A stretch of DNA of 33,659 nucleotides from Roseofilum halophilum BLCC-M91 (GCF_030068445.1 NZ_JAQPOK010000154.1:1-33659), one strand, 5' to 3'; positions 1 through 9,193 are shown, counted from the stretch's first letter. Notes: a model not told the origin generated them from the sequence alone. Program-made: numbers and translations.

Positions 1-54
1 AGAATAAACTTAGTTTAGCGCACTTAACGCTAAATTGACAACGGAAAGAAATTA

Positions 55-140
55 ACATCACGGCGGTTAAAACCGCTCGTGTCGCATTTCATCCCCCACT
101 TAAAAGATGGAGGCTTTCATGCTCCCGCTATTTTCCCGTA
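55..140. mobile_element. Hairpin-rich segment resembling an IS200/IS605 right end
   Basis: This segment has a perfect hairpin at 63-76 (GCGGTT, two-base loop, AACCGC). An imperfect stem follows, with CATC at 90-93 and GATG at 106-109 around an A-rich loop, then the string GGAGGCTTTCATGCTCCCGC. Hairpins of this style, followed by a short CTTTC-containing string, are what I remember at the right ends of IS200/IS605-family (tnpB-bearing) elements in cyanobacteria. No transposase or TnpB reading frame is inside the window; if one exists it lies to the left. The assignment rests on pattern memory only and could equally be an ordinary intergenic repeat. Confidence 0.25.
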
Positions 141-186
141 AAGGGCTTGTCCTCCCCTGCTGCGGATAGGGCCGCTTCCTGGGGCA

Positions 187-226
187 ATTTCCACAGTTTT
201 TCCACAAGCTTTGGAAGTTTTCCACA
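187..226 (+). promoter_or_regulatory. Cluster of three DnaA-box-like nonamers
   Basis: Two exact TTTTCCACA nonamers lie at 198-206 and 218-226, and a one-mismatch copy (ATTTCCACA) at 187-195. All are in the same orientation, with starts 11 and 20 bases apart, roughly whole helical turns. TTTTCCACA is close to the DnaA-box consensus used in cyanobacteria. The first 60 bases of the window, just upstream, are AT-rich. This could be part of a replication origin or a DnaA-regulated site. No dnaA or dnaN gene is visible, so an origin is only a hypothesis. Confidence 0.45.
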
Positions 227-253
227 AGACTTTGAGGAAAAAGGGAAGAACTT

Positions 254-277
254 GCCCGGTTTTCACTGGGCCTTTTT
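254..277 (+). terminator. Intrinsic terminator on the plus strand overlapping the topA stop codon
   Basis: A seven-pair stem (254-260 with 265-271, one G-T wobble, loop TTTC) is followed directly by CTTTTT at 272-277. It reads as a rho-independent terminator for transcription entering from the left. Its 3' arm covers the topA stop codon and final codons on the opposite strand. The gene it would serve is outside the window or is an unrecognised RNA in 1-250. Confidence 0.5.
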
Positions 278-2869
278 ACGACTGCGGGAGCGGGAACTGC
301 TCGTTTTGCTTGTTTTACTGCTTTTCTTCGCCTTGAGTAACTCTAGGGCTTCGTCTAAGGTTACCTCTTCAACCGGCCGCTCCTTCGGTACGCTGGCATT
401 GACTTTACCATGCTTCACATAGGGGCCATAGGGGCCGTCATAAAGGTTAATCGCCTCTCCATCCTCTGGATGTTTGCCCAGCTCTCGCAGGGGTTCCTTG
501 GTCTTTCCGCGACCTCCTCCCTTGGTTCGCTTCGGTTGGGCTAGTAATTCCAGGGCGCGATCGAGGCCAATAGTTAAGATATCATCATCTTTCTTCAAAG
601 AGCGATAATCCTTACCCTCTTTGCCTTGATCGTGGACAACATAGGGGCCAAAGCGACCTAAACCCGCTTTAACATTCGCTCCAGTTTCGGGATGTTGTCC
701 TAAAAGTCGCGGTAAAGAGAGCAAACCCACGGCCATATCCAAGGTGACATCTTCCGGTTTCATCCCTTTGGGTAAAGAAGCGCGTTTGGGTTTTTTGTTT
801 TCCTCGGAAACCTCGCCAAGCTGCACATAGGGGCCATACGTGCCATTGAGCATAAAAATTTCCTCACCCATTTCCGGATGAACACCGAGGCAGTCCGGCC
901 CCTCGGTTTTTTGCTTGATCAGGGTTTGCACCTGATCCCGATCTAGGGTATCCGGGGTTAAATGGGGGGGAATAGAAGCCCTCAGAGGTTCATCTTCTCC
1001 ATTTTCGACCACCACATAGGGGCCGTATTTCCCTAAGCGGACTTTTGCCTCTAAGCCCTCTAATTCCAAGGTTTTGGCCGTATTGGGATCGATTTGGCTC
1101 TCCCGCTCTTTGACCTGGGTTTCGAGACCGGTTTCACCCTGATAAAAAGTTTTCAGATAGGGCAACCATTCCACTTCCCCCGTAGAAATATCATCTAGGG
1201 TTTGTTCCATGCGGGAGGTGAACTGGGTATCAACAAGATCGGGAAAATGTTGCTCTAGCAGGTTCGTCACGGCAAAAGCTGTAAACGAAGGCACAAGGGC
1301 CTTGTTAATCATCTGGGCATACCCCTTGCCAATAATCGTATCAATAATACTGGCGTAGGTACTGGGGCGGCCGACTCCTTCTTTTTCTAGGGTTTTGACG
1401 AGGGAGGCTTCCGTGTAGCGAGCGGGGGGTTGGGTTTGGTGACCGATCGCCTCCAATTGTTTACAATCGGGACGATCGCCTGCCTTGAGTTCGGGCAGCA
1501 GTACCTCCTGATTTTCCAAAGCCGCATCGGGATCATCGGAACCCTCCACATAAGCGCGGAAAAAGCCAGGAAAATTAATCCGTTTGCCAGAGGAACGAAA
1601 CTCCGCCGTTTCCACTTGCAGGTTAACCGCAATTTGAGTTAACTGGGCGTTGGCCATTTGAGAAGCTACTGTGCGCTTCCAAATCAGGTCATAAAGTTTA
1701 GCTTCCCGCCCGTCTAACCCCGTTTCTTGGGGCGTGCGAAACTGCTTTCCGGCAGGACGGATAGCTTCATGAGCTTCCTGCGCTCCCTTCGTTTTGGTGC
1801 TGTATTGGCGAGGTTGGGGGGAGAGGTATTCGGGGCCATATTTTTGTTCTACACAACTGCGTGCTGCGGCGATCGCCTCCTTCGACAAATGCACCGAATC
1901 CGTCCGCATATAGGTAATATAGCCCTGCTCGTACAAATTTTGCGCCGTCCGCATCGTCTCCTTCGCCGACAAACCCAATTTTCGGTTCGCTTCCTGTTGC
2001 AAAGTCGAAGTCGTAAAGGGAGGAGAAGGTTTGCGTGTCGTCGGCTTTTCATCCACCTCCGTCACCGTCCAAACTTTTCCTTCTAACTGCTTTTGCAGCG
2101 CCTTCGCTTCCGTTTCATTGAGCAGTTTCACCTTACGGTTTTTAACAATTTTTCCCGTTTCCGGATCAAAATCACTACCGGTGGCAATTTTCACCCCATC
2201 CAGGCTCATCAACCGGGCTTCAAACGCCGTTTTCGTCTGCTCCAAAGTCGCCTTCAGATCCCAATACGATCCCTGATGAAACGCTCGCCGTTCCCGCTCG
2301 CGAGCCACCAACAACCGCACCGCCACTGACTGTACCCGTCCGGCTGAGAGTTTCGGCGCTATCTTTTTCCACAATAAAGGAGAAATCGTATAGCCCACCA
2401 AACGGTCTAAAATCCGCCGGGTTTCCTGAGCATGAACCAATTGCAGATCGATATCCCGGCAGTTTTTCAGGGCTGCCCGAATCGCCTCTTGGGTAATCTC
2501 ATGAAAGACCATCCGTTTAATGGGAACCTTGGGTTTGAGCAGTTCCTTCAGATGCCAGCTAATGCTTTCACCTTCTCGGTCTTCATCCGTGGCCAGAATT
2601 AACTCATCGGCTTTTTTCAGGGCATCCTTGAGTTCTTTAACCACTTTCTTTTTATCTTTGGGAATCACATAAAGGGGTTCAAAGTTTGCTTCCACATTGA
2701 CTCCCAATTGGGCCCATTTTTCGCCTTTAACGCTGGCAGGAATTTCATCAGCCGCCGAGGGGAGGTCTCGAACATGACCCATAGAAGCTTCCACTTGATA
2801 GCCTGTGGGTAAAAAGTTGCGGATAGTTCGCGCTTTGGTTGGAGATTCAACAATAACGAGAGTTGACAT
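263..2869 (-). CDS. topA: DNA topoisomerase I (type IA)
   Basis: Relaxes negatively supercoiled DNA in the cytoplasm by passing one strand through a transient single-strand break. The 868-residue protein starts with a TOPRIM domain: E8 lies in IVESPTKA, and D95, D97 and E99 in TDEDREGE. The catalytic tyrosine is Y320 in [10 protein letters not shown]. The central domain has the expected [11 protein letters not shown] segment near residue 496. Instead of the zinc ribbons of the E. coli enzyme, the C-terminal third carries four repeats built on a G-x-[YF]-GPYV core (near 613, 677, 738 and 813), the Topo_C_Rpt type usual in cyanobacteria. It ends in a Ser/Lys/Arg-rich tail. Length and domain order are normal for cyanobacterial TopA. 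It appears monocistronic, and its upstream region is the repeat-rich gap up to 3334. Confidence 0.97.
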   Translation of the reverse strand: MSTLVIVESPTKARTIRNFLPTGYQVEASMGHVRDLPSAADEIPASVKGEKWAQLGVNVEANFEPLYVIPKDKKKVVKELKDALKKADELILATDEDREGESISWHLKELLKPKVPIKRMVFHEITQEAIRAALKNCRDIDLQLVHAQETRRILDRLVGYTISPLLWKKIAPKLSAGRVQSVAVRLLVARERERRAFHQGSYWDLKATLEQTKTAFEARLMSLDGVKIATGSDFDPETGKIVKNRKVKLLNETEAKALQKQLEGKVWTVTEVDEKPTTRKPSPPFTTSTLQQEANRKLGLSAKETMRTAQNLYEQGYITYMRTDSVHLSKEAIAAARSCVEQKYGPEYLSPQPRQYSTKTKGAQEAHEAIRPAGKQFRTPQETGLDGREAKLYDLIWKRTVASQMANAQLTQIAVNLQVETAEFRSSGKRINFPGFFRAYVEGSDDPDAALENQEVLLPELKAGDRPDCKQLEAIGHQTQPPARYTEASLVKTLEKEGVGRPSTYASIIDTIIGKGYAQMINKALVPSFTAFAVTNLLEQHFPDLVDTQFTSRMEQTLDDISTGEVEWLPYLKTFYQGETGLETQVKERESQIDPNTAKTLELEGLEAKVRLGKYGPYVVVENGEDEPLRASIPPHLTPDTLDRDQVQTLIKQKTEGPDCLGVHPEMGEEIFMLNGTYGPYVQLGEVSEENKKPKRASLPKGMKPEDVTLDMAVGLLSLPRLLGQHPETGANVKAGLGRFGPYVVHDQGKEGKDYRSLKKDDDILTIGLDRALELLAQPKRTKGGGRGKTKEPLRELGKHPEDGEAINLYDGPYGPYVKHGKVNASVPKERPVEEVTLDEALELLKAKKSSKTSKTSSSRSRSRKKAQ

Positions 2870-3334
2870 AGGGCATTGGGGGAATAGATCGGCTGAGATG
2901 GATCAATGAATCTCTAGCTAGTTTGTCAACTTGAAAGATTTTTGTGCAATTGTCAAGGGAGAAAACATTAAGATTTATGGGAATGGGTAATCGGTAATCG
3001 GTAATCGGTAATCGGGAATGGGCAAAACTGGGTTTGACCCTTTCATTGTTATATCCGATTTCTCCCCATTCCCCCATTCCCCCACTCCCCCACTCCCCCA
3101 TCCCCCTATTCAGGCCTAGTCCAGTCGGTGTAAACTGTCTAATAATGCAGATCAATATCCCAAAATATTCAACTGCTTCGAGCAAATGATCCTGTAGATT
3201 GAGATGACCTTGACAAACATCATGAAATCTAGTATAGATAGCAGCTTTGAATGGCCCGTTAAACCGAAAATCTTATCCCCACTGGGTAAGATTATCTACT
3301 ATAGTGTCAAACTAACCTGCAATGGGAGCGTGGC
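2870..3334. repeat. Intergenic region with two tandem-repeat arrays
   Basis: This gap separates topA from the divergent phosphatase gene. It holds four copies of the heptamer GGTAATC at 2986-3013 and a C-rich array of roughly 8-base units (CCCCCATT/CCCCCACT) at 3063-3110. Both resemble the short tandemly repeated sequences common between cyanobacterial genes. A reading frame crosses the arrays on the minus strand, but its low-complexity Gly/Met/Glu/Trp stretch is simply the repeat translated. No RNA gene was recognised. Confidence 0.75.
3269..3307 (+). promoter_or_regulatory. Inverted repeat and putative -10 upstream of the phosphatase gene
   Basis: AATCTTA-T-CCC (3269-3279) and GGGTAAGATT (3284-3293) form a ten-pair inverted repeat with a one-base bulge and a four-base spacer. 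A -10-like TACTAT follows at 3297-3302, about 30 bases before the start codon at 3335. The arrangement would suit an operator or a 5' leader hairpin. No regulator can be named, and no convincing -35 element was seen. Confidence 0.35.
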
Positions 3335-5032
3335 ATGAGTCAAGGTGAACGCCGAGAACGACGGAGCAAAAAAGCCAAATTAATGGTCGTTGATGACGAG
3401 CGGGATAACCTCGATCTACTGTATCGAACCTTTCGACGGGACTTTCAAGTTTACCGCGCCGAAAGTGCTAAAGCCGCTCTAGAGATTCTGGATCAGGAAG
3501 GAGAAATGGCGATCATTATCTCTGACCAACGGATGCCAGAAATGAATGGGACGGAGTTTCTAGGTAAAAGCGTCGAAAAGTATCCAGACACCATCCGCAT
3601 CTTGTTAACGGGTTATACGGATGTGGAAGATTTGGTTGAGGCCATTAATGCGGGGAAGGTGTTTAAGTATATTGTTAAACCCTGGAACCCGACGGAACTG
3701 AAGGCTTTAATTGAGCAAGCCTCAGACACCTACCAAGTCATTAAACAAAGTACGAATAATTTGAGGCGATCGCTACGACGGGAGTCGATTCAAAATACGG
3801 TGATGACCGCCCTCAGAGATAAGCTGGATTACAACAGCATGTTGCAAAATATCAGCGAAACCGTGGGCAAGAATTTTGAAGCGGATTTTTGTTGTCTTCA
3901 GTCTGTGGAAGAGAATAAGTTAACGGAACATCGGTTTACCTATTGTAATCCGTCCGAAGCGGCAGACGAGGCGAATTTACTCAATGCCCCAGACTCTCAA
4001 GCCTTAATTCAAGCGGCTTTTGAGAGTCATCAAACCCAAAGTCAACGGTATGCAGAAGGCGATCGCCCCTATCTACACTTAGCCGTCCCCCTAAGCTATC
4101 AAGAGAGCCTCTTTGGTATCCTCTCCCTCTACCAATATGACACCGATGGTCTTTGGCCCGATGAGGATGTTCAACTGCTAGAGAGCATTATCGAACAAGC
4201 CTCCCTAGCCCTCTCCCAAGCCAAACTCTATGAACGAGCAACTCAACTAGCCAATCAATTGCAATCGGAACTTGAAGTTGCTCGTCAATTTCAGGCCAAC
4301 CTACTCCGGCAAAGTTGGCCTGAAATTGATGCAGTTGATGTCCAAGCCTATTGCTATCCCGCACGGGAAGTCGGTGGCGATTTCTTTGAAGTCTATGTCC
4401 ATCCCCAAGGCGATATTTGGGTAGCCGTCGGTGATGTATCGGGTAAAGGGGTTCCGGCTGCCCTATTTATGGCCAGCGCCATTTCCGTACTGCGACGAGA
4501 ACTGTCTCAGGATACTTCTCAGGAGCCGAATGAAGTGATTCGGAATCTCAATAGTTCCCTGATCGATGATTTGACGAGTAATAACTCTTTTATCACCATG
4601 GCAGTAGCTCGCTATCGTCCTTCTACTCAGGAACTTGCCTATGCCAGTGCCGGCCATGTTTATCCCCTGGTTTGGTCTCACAAAAAACTGATGGAACAAT
4701 TGGCGGCAAATGAACCGGTTACGGTAGAACCCAATATTCTCAAAGTTCGCGGAATTCCGGTGGGTATTTTACCCGTTTGGAAGGCTCAGTCTGGACAGGT
4801 GAAAATGGAACCAGGAGATGTGTTATTACTCACCAGTGATGGCATTACTGAAGCGAAAGATCCGGGTGCAGGTCAACCGGATTCAGAGGCCATGCTGAAT
4901 CAAGAAGGGTTATGGAGATTGTTAATTGAACAACCGGGCAAACTGAATTTAACCCAACTGCTTGATAGTGTTCGAGCAGATAATGCTATACAAGAAGATG
5001 ATCAAACGCTGCTATCTTTGGAGGTTTTGTAG
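3335..5032 (+). CDS. Response regulator-GAF-PP2C (RsbU/SpoIIE-type) serine phosphatase
   Basis: A 565-residue cytoplasmic signalling protein. Residues 14-130 form a receiver domain with the acidic pair D20/D21, phospho-acceptor D64 (SDQRMPEMNG), T92 and K115 (VKPW). Residues about 150-300 form a GAF domain. After a short helical linker, residues about 320-565 are a PP2C/SpoIIE phosphatase domain with metal-binding aspartates in GGDFFE (D349), GDVSGKG (D367) and SDGITEA (D502). Such proteins dephosphorylate STAS-domain anti-anti-sigma factors, so phosphorylation of the receiver probably gates that activity. A GGGAG ribosome-binding site precedes ATG 3335. The next gene, an RsbW-like ATPase, starts six bases after the stop codon, which supports a joint partner-switching role. 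The target STAS protein and the cognate kinase are not visible here. Confidence 0.9.
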   Translation: MSQGERRERRSKKAKLMVVDDERDNLDLLYRTFRRDFQVYRAESAKAALEILDQEGEMAIIISDQRMPEMNGTEFLGKSVEKYPDTIRILLTGYTDVEDLVEAINAGKVFKYIVKPWNPTELKALIEQASDTYQVIKQSTNNLRRSLRRESIQNTVMTALRDKLDYNSMLQNISETVGKNFEADFCCLQSVEENKLTEHRFTYCNPSEAADEANLLNAPDSQALIQAAFESHQTQSQRYAEGDRPYLHLAVPLSYQESLFGILSLYQYDTDGLWPDEDVQLLESIIEQASLALSQAKLYERATQLANQLQSELEVARQFQANLLRQSWPEIDAVDVQAYCYPAREVGGDFFEVYVHPQGDIWVAVGDVSGKGVPAALFMASAISVLRRELSQDTSQEPNEVIRNLNSSLIDDLTSNNSFITMAVARYRPSTQELAYASAGHVYPLVWSHKKLMEQLAANEPVTVEPNILKVRGIPVGILPVWKAQSGQVKMEPGDVLLLTSDGITEAKDPGAGQPDSEAMLNQEGLWRLLIEQPGKLNLTQLLDSVRADNAIQEDDQTLLSLEVL

Positions 5033-5037
5033 GTCTG

Positions 5038-5466
5038 ATGAAAACTGAGCTAAATGTGCCAAGCGATTTGAAATTTCTGGGAATTGTTGAGTCCTGGTTA
5101 TTAGGCTGTTTGGAAGTGGAACTGGGGGAATCCCCGGATTGGTCAAGACAATCAACTCGGTTTCGATTGGCCTTAGTGGAAGCCTATTCTAATGTGGTTC
5201 GCCATGCCCATAAAGATAAGGCGGAATTGCCGGTGGTCATGTGTTTAGAACTCAAGGATAATGACATTACCCTAGAGGTTTGGGATCACGGTCAAGGCTA
5301 TGATTTGGCTACCTATTTGCCTCCCGATCCCGAACAAAAACAGGAAGGGGGTTATGGGTGGCTGATTATGAATCGGTTGATGGATCGGGTGGAGTATCGC
5401 CTACAAATAGATGGTCGTAATTGTCTCAAACTAGAGGCGAGTGTACCGGGTTTACAGCAAGAATAA
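5038..5466 (+). CDS. RsbW/SpoIIAB-like ATP-binding regulatory protein (anti-sigma type)
   Basis: A 142-residue single-domain GHKL (HATPase_c) protein. It shows the N box ([14 protein letters not shown]48 and N52), the G1 box (DHGQGYD, D83 to D89) and a G2-like glycine stretch ([13 protein letters not shown], 104-116). This compact form matches anti-sigma factor kinases of the RsbW family, which phosphorylate STAS antagonists and sequester partner proteins. In cyanobacteria, where classical sigma-B is absent, the bound partner is usually unknown. It begins six bases after the phosphatase gene and is almost certainly cotranscribed. The pair would set the phosphorylation state of a STAS protein encoded elsewhere. 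Confidence 0.88.
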   Translation: MKTELNVPSDLKFLGIVESWLLGCLEVELGESPDWSRQSTRFRLALVEAYSNVVRHAHKDKAELPVVMCLELKDNDITLEVWDHGQGYDLATYLPPDPEQKQEGGYGWLIMNRLMDRVEYRLQIDGRNCLKLEASVPGLQQE

Positions 5467-5497
5467 TTTAGGTTGCAAAGGTGAGTTGGGGGAATTG

Positions 5498-6451
5498 ATG
5501 TCTGATGATTCTGGAACCTTAAGTTCAGAACAGGTGAAAGAAAAAGCGGTTGATCTTGGCTTTAGTCAAGTGGGGATAGCGGTGTTCGATGGGGCGATCG
5601 CCCAAAAAGCGGCTCAACGACTGCAAAACTGGTTAGCCCAGGGCTATCATGGGGATATGGATTGGATGGCAAATCCGAAACGCCAGGATATTCGTGCAGC
5701 TTTCCCCCAAGTTGCCTCAATTATTAGTTTATCGCTCAATTATTATACGCCCTATTCCCAACCCCAAGGGCCAGAGTATGGCAAAATTTCTCGGTATGCT
5801 TGGGGACGGGATTATCATCGAGTCATGGGCAAAAAGTTAAAGGGGTTTACGGCTTGGTTGCAGCAGCAGGGGCAAGATATTAAACTTAAGTCCTATGTGG
5901 ATACCGGGCCGGTTCAAGATAAACTTTGGGCCCAAAGGGCAGGGTTGGGTTGGGTGGGGAAACATGGTAATCTGATTACCCGTAAATTTGGCTCTTGGGT
6001 GTTCTTGGCGGAAATTTTGACAAATTTGCCCTTAGAGCCGGATAAACCCCATACAGAGCATTGTGGCACTTGTGTGCGCTGTATTCAGGCTTGCCCGACG
6101 GGGGCGATCGCCAAACCCTTTGTGGTCGATGCCAATCGCTGTATTGCCTATCACACGATCGAAAACCGTGCTGAGGAACTGCCGGAGGCGATCGCCAAAA
6201 ACCTCAACGGATGGGTTGCCGGATGTGACATTTGTCAAGATGTTTGCCCCTGGAATGAACGCTTCGCCCAACCTACGCAGATCGAAGAGTTTCATCCCTA
6301 TCCGGACAACCTTGCCCCCAAACTTATCGATCTAGCTAACCTCTCTGAACAAGAGTGGGATCAACGCTTTCGTGCTTCAGCCCTCAGACGCATTAAACCC
6401 CAAATGTGGAGAAGAAACGCCCAAGCCAATATTAATATTGTTAACCGATGA
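5498..6451 (+). CDS. queG: Epoxyqueuosine reductase
   Basis: Catalyses the last step of queuosine synthesis, reducing epoxyqueuosine in tRNA anticodons with cobalamin and two [4Fe-4S] clusters. From the ATG at 5498 the protein is 317 residues. I chose this start because GGGGGA lies just upstream; an in-frame ATG at 5441 lies inside the preceding gene. Visible features are the conserved [11 protein letters not shown] segment (proposed catalytic acid D135) and the ferredoxin-like cysteines C189, C192, C195 and C199 ([12 protein letters not shown]). A second set follows at C215, C243, C246 and C250 ([10 protein letters not shown]). The C-terminal HEAT-like extension of some homologues is absent, giving the short form. 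It overlaps the next gene by four bases (ATGA). Its presence in this signalling operon looks incidental. Confidence 0.95.
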   Translation: MSDDSGTLSSEQVKEKAVDLGFSQVGIAVFDGAIAQKAAQRLQNWLAQGYHGDMDWMANPKRQDIRAAFPQVASIISLSLNYYTPYSQPQGPEYGKISRYAWGRDYHRVMGKKLKGFTAWLQQQGQDIKLKSYVDTGPVQDKLWAQRAGLGWVGKHGNLITRKFGSWVFLAEILTNLPLEPDKPHTEHCGTCVRCIQACPTGAIAKPFVVDANRCIAYHTIENRAEELPEAIAKNLNGWVAGCDICQDVCPWNERFAQPTQIEEFHPYPDNLAPKLIDLANLSEQEWDQRFRASALRRIKPQMWRRNAQANINIVNR

Positions 6452-8256
6452 CTCAAAGTAGGCGATGGAATAACGGTATAATTCTGTTGATTAGCACAGT
6501 GGCGCTAATGGCTTTAGGTTGGCTTAGTGCTACATTGATATCTCCTCCATTTTCTATGTTTCCAGAATATCTATTAACCGATCCCTTTTTGCAATTTCCC
6601 ACTGAAACGACGGTGAAAGTCGTTTGGTTTACCCCGTTTCCGGGATATGAGCATCGGGTGGTTTATGGGGAAAATTTAGAGCGTCAAGTGCAGGCAACAA
6701 CGACAAAATTAAGCCGCACCCGTGAGGATAAGGTATCCCATCTTGAGGAAACGGTGTTAGAGCAACCGGGGGAGTCTCCGGTACTCCGAGATATTTGGCG
6801 ACATGAGGGGAAAATTACAGGATTAATGCCTGGGGAAAAATTGCCCTATCAAGCGATCAGTGTCCATGATAATCGTCAGGAGATTAGGAGCGATCGCTTC
6901 ATCCTCAGTTCCAGTCCCCAATCGGGAACGCCATTAAAAATTTTACTCACTTCAGACCACCAGCATAAGCCCATGACTGCGGCAAATATTCAGAAAGTTA
7001 GGGAAACTGTTGGGGCTGTTGACGCTATTTTCTTTGCCGGAGACTTAGTGGATATCCCGGATCGCGCTTCCGAATGGTTTGACGATCGCCGGGGGAATGC
7101 CTTTTTCCCAGTGCTGCAAGGACGGGCAAATTATGACTTAGACAAAAATGGAACCACGACAACCTATACAGGAGCCGCTTTAATCCAAAATGCGGCCCTA
7201 TTCCCGGCTTTGGGCAATCATGAAATTATGGGAAAATGGTCTGAAGAACGAGGATTAAACGATCAGTTTAATGGTTCCTATCCTCGTGTAGTGGCAGAAG
7301 CTGATTATCAACGGCAAGCGGATCGGATTAATCCCAGTGGCGATGAGACGATTAAAAATGCTTGGATTAAAGATCGCAGCTTTAATAGCGATACCTACGA
7401 AGAAATTTTTAGTTTGCCCGAAAGTCCAGGTAATGGGCGCTATTATGCCGTTACGTTTGGGGATATTCGCTTGGTGGTTCTCCAGATAACGAATATGTGG
7501 CGATCGCCAAATTTATCGGCTAATAGTCAAGGACGGTTCCGGGAGCGCGATCGGGACTTAAATCAACCCCAAAATTGGGGCTATGGACAACATATTTTTG
7601 AACCCATTACCCCCGGTAGTCCCCAATACGAATGGTTAAAAGCAGAACTGAATTCCCCAGAATTTCAACGGGAAAAATATAAAATTGTCATGTTTCACCA
7701 TCCCCCCCATTCCCTAGGGGAAAATATTGTGCCTGCTTATACCGATCCGGTGCAAATAGTGGATCGAGATCCTGATGGCAATCCCTTAGTGATTCGCTAC
7801 GAGTATCCGAAAGAAAACGATTATATTATCCGGGATGTAATCCCCTTATTAGAAGCAGCGAAGGTTGACCTGGTATTATATGGTCATTCCCATCTGTGGA
7901 ATCGCTTTACTAGCCCCACAGGAATTCACTTTTTAGAAACCTCTAATGTGGGCAATACTTACGGCGCTTATCTGAAGATGGAGCAATCTCGGCGTTATGT
8001 TCCCCCAGGATATGAACCGGAATATGTACCTGTAGGCGATCCCAATGGCTTAGATCCCATTATCCCTAACCTAGATCCGCTCAGGGACAAGAACCAACCG
8101 TTACCCTATGTTGCCAGTAATGATTTGACGGTGTTTAGTCTTTTAGATACCGGAGAGGGAACGGTGAGCAGTTACATCTTTGATACCCGCCATCCGGAGT
8201 CTGAAGTGGTGAAGTTTGATGAATTCACAATTCTAAATATGACAGCTTCTCCCTAA
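6448..8256 (+). CDS. Membrane-anchored calcineurin-like metallophosphoesterase
   Basis: A 602-residue protein with a single hydrophobic segment near residues 10-34, an uncleaved anchor or signal that puts the rest outside the cytoplasmic membrane. Residues about 45-155 are a beta-rich, fibronectin/purple-acid-phosphatase-N-like segment. The catalytic domain follows with the dimetal motifs in order: D170 and H172 (LTSDHQH), D199 (AGDLVD), N257 and H258 (GNHE), H417/H418 (FHHPPHS), and H480 and H482 (GHSH). The substrate cannot be deduced. The arrangement recalls extracellular purple acid phosphatases and nucleotidases. An ATGA overlap with queG indicates translational coupling. Nothing in the upstream region resembles a Pho box. 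Confidence 0.85.
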   Translation: MTQSRRWNNGIILLISTVALMALGWLSATLISPPFSMFPEYLLTDPFLQFPTETTVKVVWFTPFPGYEHRVVYGENLERQVQATTTKLSRTREDKVSHLEETVLEQPGESPVLRDIWRHEGKITGLMPGEKLPYQAISVHDNRQEIRSDRFILSSSPQSGTPLKILLTSDHQHKPMTAANIQKVRETVGAVDAIFFAGDLVDIPDRASEWFDDRRGNAFFPVLQGRANYDLDKNGTTTTYTGAALIQNAALFPALGNHEIMGKWSEERGLNDQFNGSYPRVVAEADYQRQADRINPSGDETIKNAWIKDRSFNSDTYEEIFSLPESPGNGRYYAVTFGDIRLVVLQITNMWRSPNLSANSQGRFRERDRDLNQPQNWGYGQHIFEPITPGSPQYEWLKAELNSPEFQREKYKIVMFHHPPHSLGENIVPAYTDPVQIVDRDPDGNPLVIRYEYPKENDYIIRDVIPLLEAAKVDLVLYGHSHLWNRFTSPTGIHFLETSNVGNTYGAYLKMEQSRRYVPPGYEPEYVPVGDPNGLDPIIPNLDPLRDKNQPLPYVASNDLTVFSLLDTGEGTVSSYIFDTRHPESEVVKFDEFTILNMTASP

Positions 8257-8477
8257 AATCTATAGCGATCGCTTCTCTCATTGATGAATAAATATTAACT
8301 TTTATCTCGAAATTTCCCACAAATGAGCAATAATGACTAAGAAAGATTAAGTATATCAACAATTTCAAAATTTAGAACTTTCATATTGTTCACGTTCATT
8401 AAAACTTGCTTAAACCCCCCCCAAAAGTCCTAACCTCATGTTAGATTCCGATTGAGCAGTTCTCAGGAGAGAGAATC

Positions 8478-8693
8478 ATGAATACATTGGATTCATATAG
8501 CCTCAGCCTATTCCCTGAAGAAGATTTAATAGAAAAGTTCTCTAGAATCTATAGTACGGGTTTTGTTAGTTCAGATGAGTATCATCGCTTAGAATCCTCG
8601 GTTTCCTCCTCTAGACTACAGGCTGAAGAAATTGATATGATCAGCCGTCTTCGTCACGCGGTTAAGCGCGGATGGGTGAAAACGATCGCCTAA
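8478..8693 (+). CDS. Small conserved-looking cyanobacterial protein, function unknown
   Basis: A 71-residue, mostly helical protein without a membrane segment. A strong ribosome-binding site (GGAGAGA, 8467-8473) precedes the ATG, which supports a real gene. The pattern of an acidic start, then I-Y-S-T-G-F-V-S-S-D-E-Y and a basic R-L-R-H-A-V-K-R-G-W-V end recalls short proteins I have seen annotated as hypothetical in filamentous cyanobacteria. No function is known to me. It has its own upstream region (8257-8477) and is followed by a hairpin before exbD. Confidence 0.7.
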   Translation: MNTLDSYSLSLFPEEDLIEKFSRIYSTGFVSSDEYHRLESSVSSSRLQAEEIDMISRLRHAVKRGWVKTIA

Positions 8694-8706
8694 AGTTAAT
8701 TGGGTT

Positions 8707-8738
8707 CCCTAGCCTGAAGTGCATGAGATACACTAGGG
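8707..8738 (+). other. Inverted repeat between the small gene and exbD
   Basis: CCCTAG at 8707-8712 and AGTG at 8718-8721 can pair with CACTAGGG at 8731-8738, forming an interrupted stem with a bulge. No T-run follows, so it is not a good terminator. It may be a leader structure for exbD or a degenerate repeat. Confidence 0.3.
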
Positions 8739-8765
8739 TTGGTAATTTTCCTAGACTCTCATTCC

Positions 8766-9182
8766 ATGCGTTTAGTTGATGACGATCCCGATCTTGCGCC
8801 TCAAATCAACATCTTGCCGATGATTGATGTGATCTTCTCTATTTTGACGTTTTTCATGATTGGGACGTTGTTTTTAACTCGAAATGAGGGCTTACCCGTT
8901 AATTTGCCCCAAGCAGGAACGGGGGAAGTTCAGCAGCAGGAGCGAATTACTGTATCGATTGATGCTGAAGGAAGCCTTGCCCTGAATGAAACGATGATTC
9001 CTTTAGAGCAACTGGAAGCGGGAATCGTTGAGTTAATGGAATCTAACTCATCCCAGTTAGTGGTTTTAAAGGCGGATGAGGCGATCGCCCATGGACGGGT
9101 GATCCAGGTTATGGATACGCTCCGAAAAATTCCAGGGGTGCGTTTGGCGATCGCCACGGAACAATTAACAATTAACAATTAA
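8766..9182 (+). CDS. exbD: ExbD/TolR family biopolymer transport protein
   Basis: A 138-residue inner-membrane protein with one transmembrane helix (residues about 16-38) and a periplasmic domain. It is the ExbD/TolR subunit that couples the proton gradient to outer-membrane energisation or Tol-type function together with ExbB/TolQ. The key aspartate D21 is in LPMIDVIF, as in the family. I chose ATG 8766 because related proteins start MRLxDE. A TTG at 8739 with AGGG just ahead would add nine residues. No exbB/tolQ or TonB partner lies next to it, which is unusual. The last residues (QLTINN) and the stop codon are encoded inside a tandem heptamer repeat, so the C-terminus has been shaped by repeat spread. 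Confidence 0.88.
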   Translation: MRLVDDDPDLAPQINILPMIDVIFSILTFFMIGTLFLTRNEGLPVNLPQAGTGEVQQQERITVSIDAEGSLALNETMIPLEQLEAGIVELMESNSSQLVVLKADEAIAHGRVIQVMDTLRKIPGVRLAIATEQLTINN

Positions 9183-9193
9183 CAATTAACAAT
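9161..9193. repeat. ACAATTA heptamer repeat at the exbD 3' end
   Basis: Four tandem copies of ACAATTA run from 9161 to 9188, with a partial fifth after them. The array starts inside the exbD coding region and supplies its TAA stop at 9180-9182. Confidence 0.85.

Noticed and set aside
147-422. Open frame of 91 codons on the plus strand at the left edge
   Set aside because: It runs through the DnaA-box-like cluster and terminator and then antisense to the topA end; composition is not protein-like and there is no ribosome-binding site.
2847-3185. Minus-strand frame of 112 codons upstream of topA
   Set aside because: Most of it is the translated intergenic repeat arrays (low-complexity Gly/Met/Glu/Trp and a repeated TDYRLPI-type stretch).
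8308-8325. TTTCCCACA as a further DnaA box
   Set aside because: It has a mismatch in the core and stands alone, unlike the phased cluster at 187-226.
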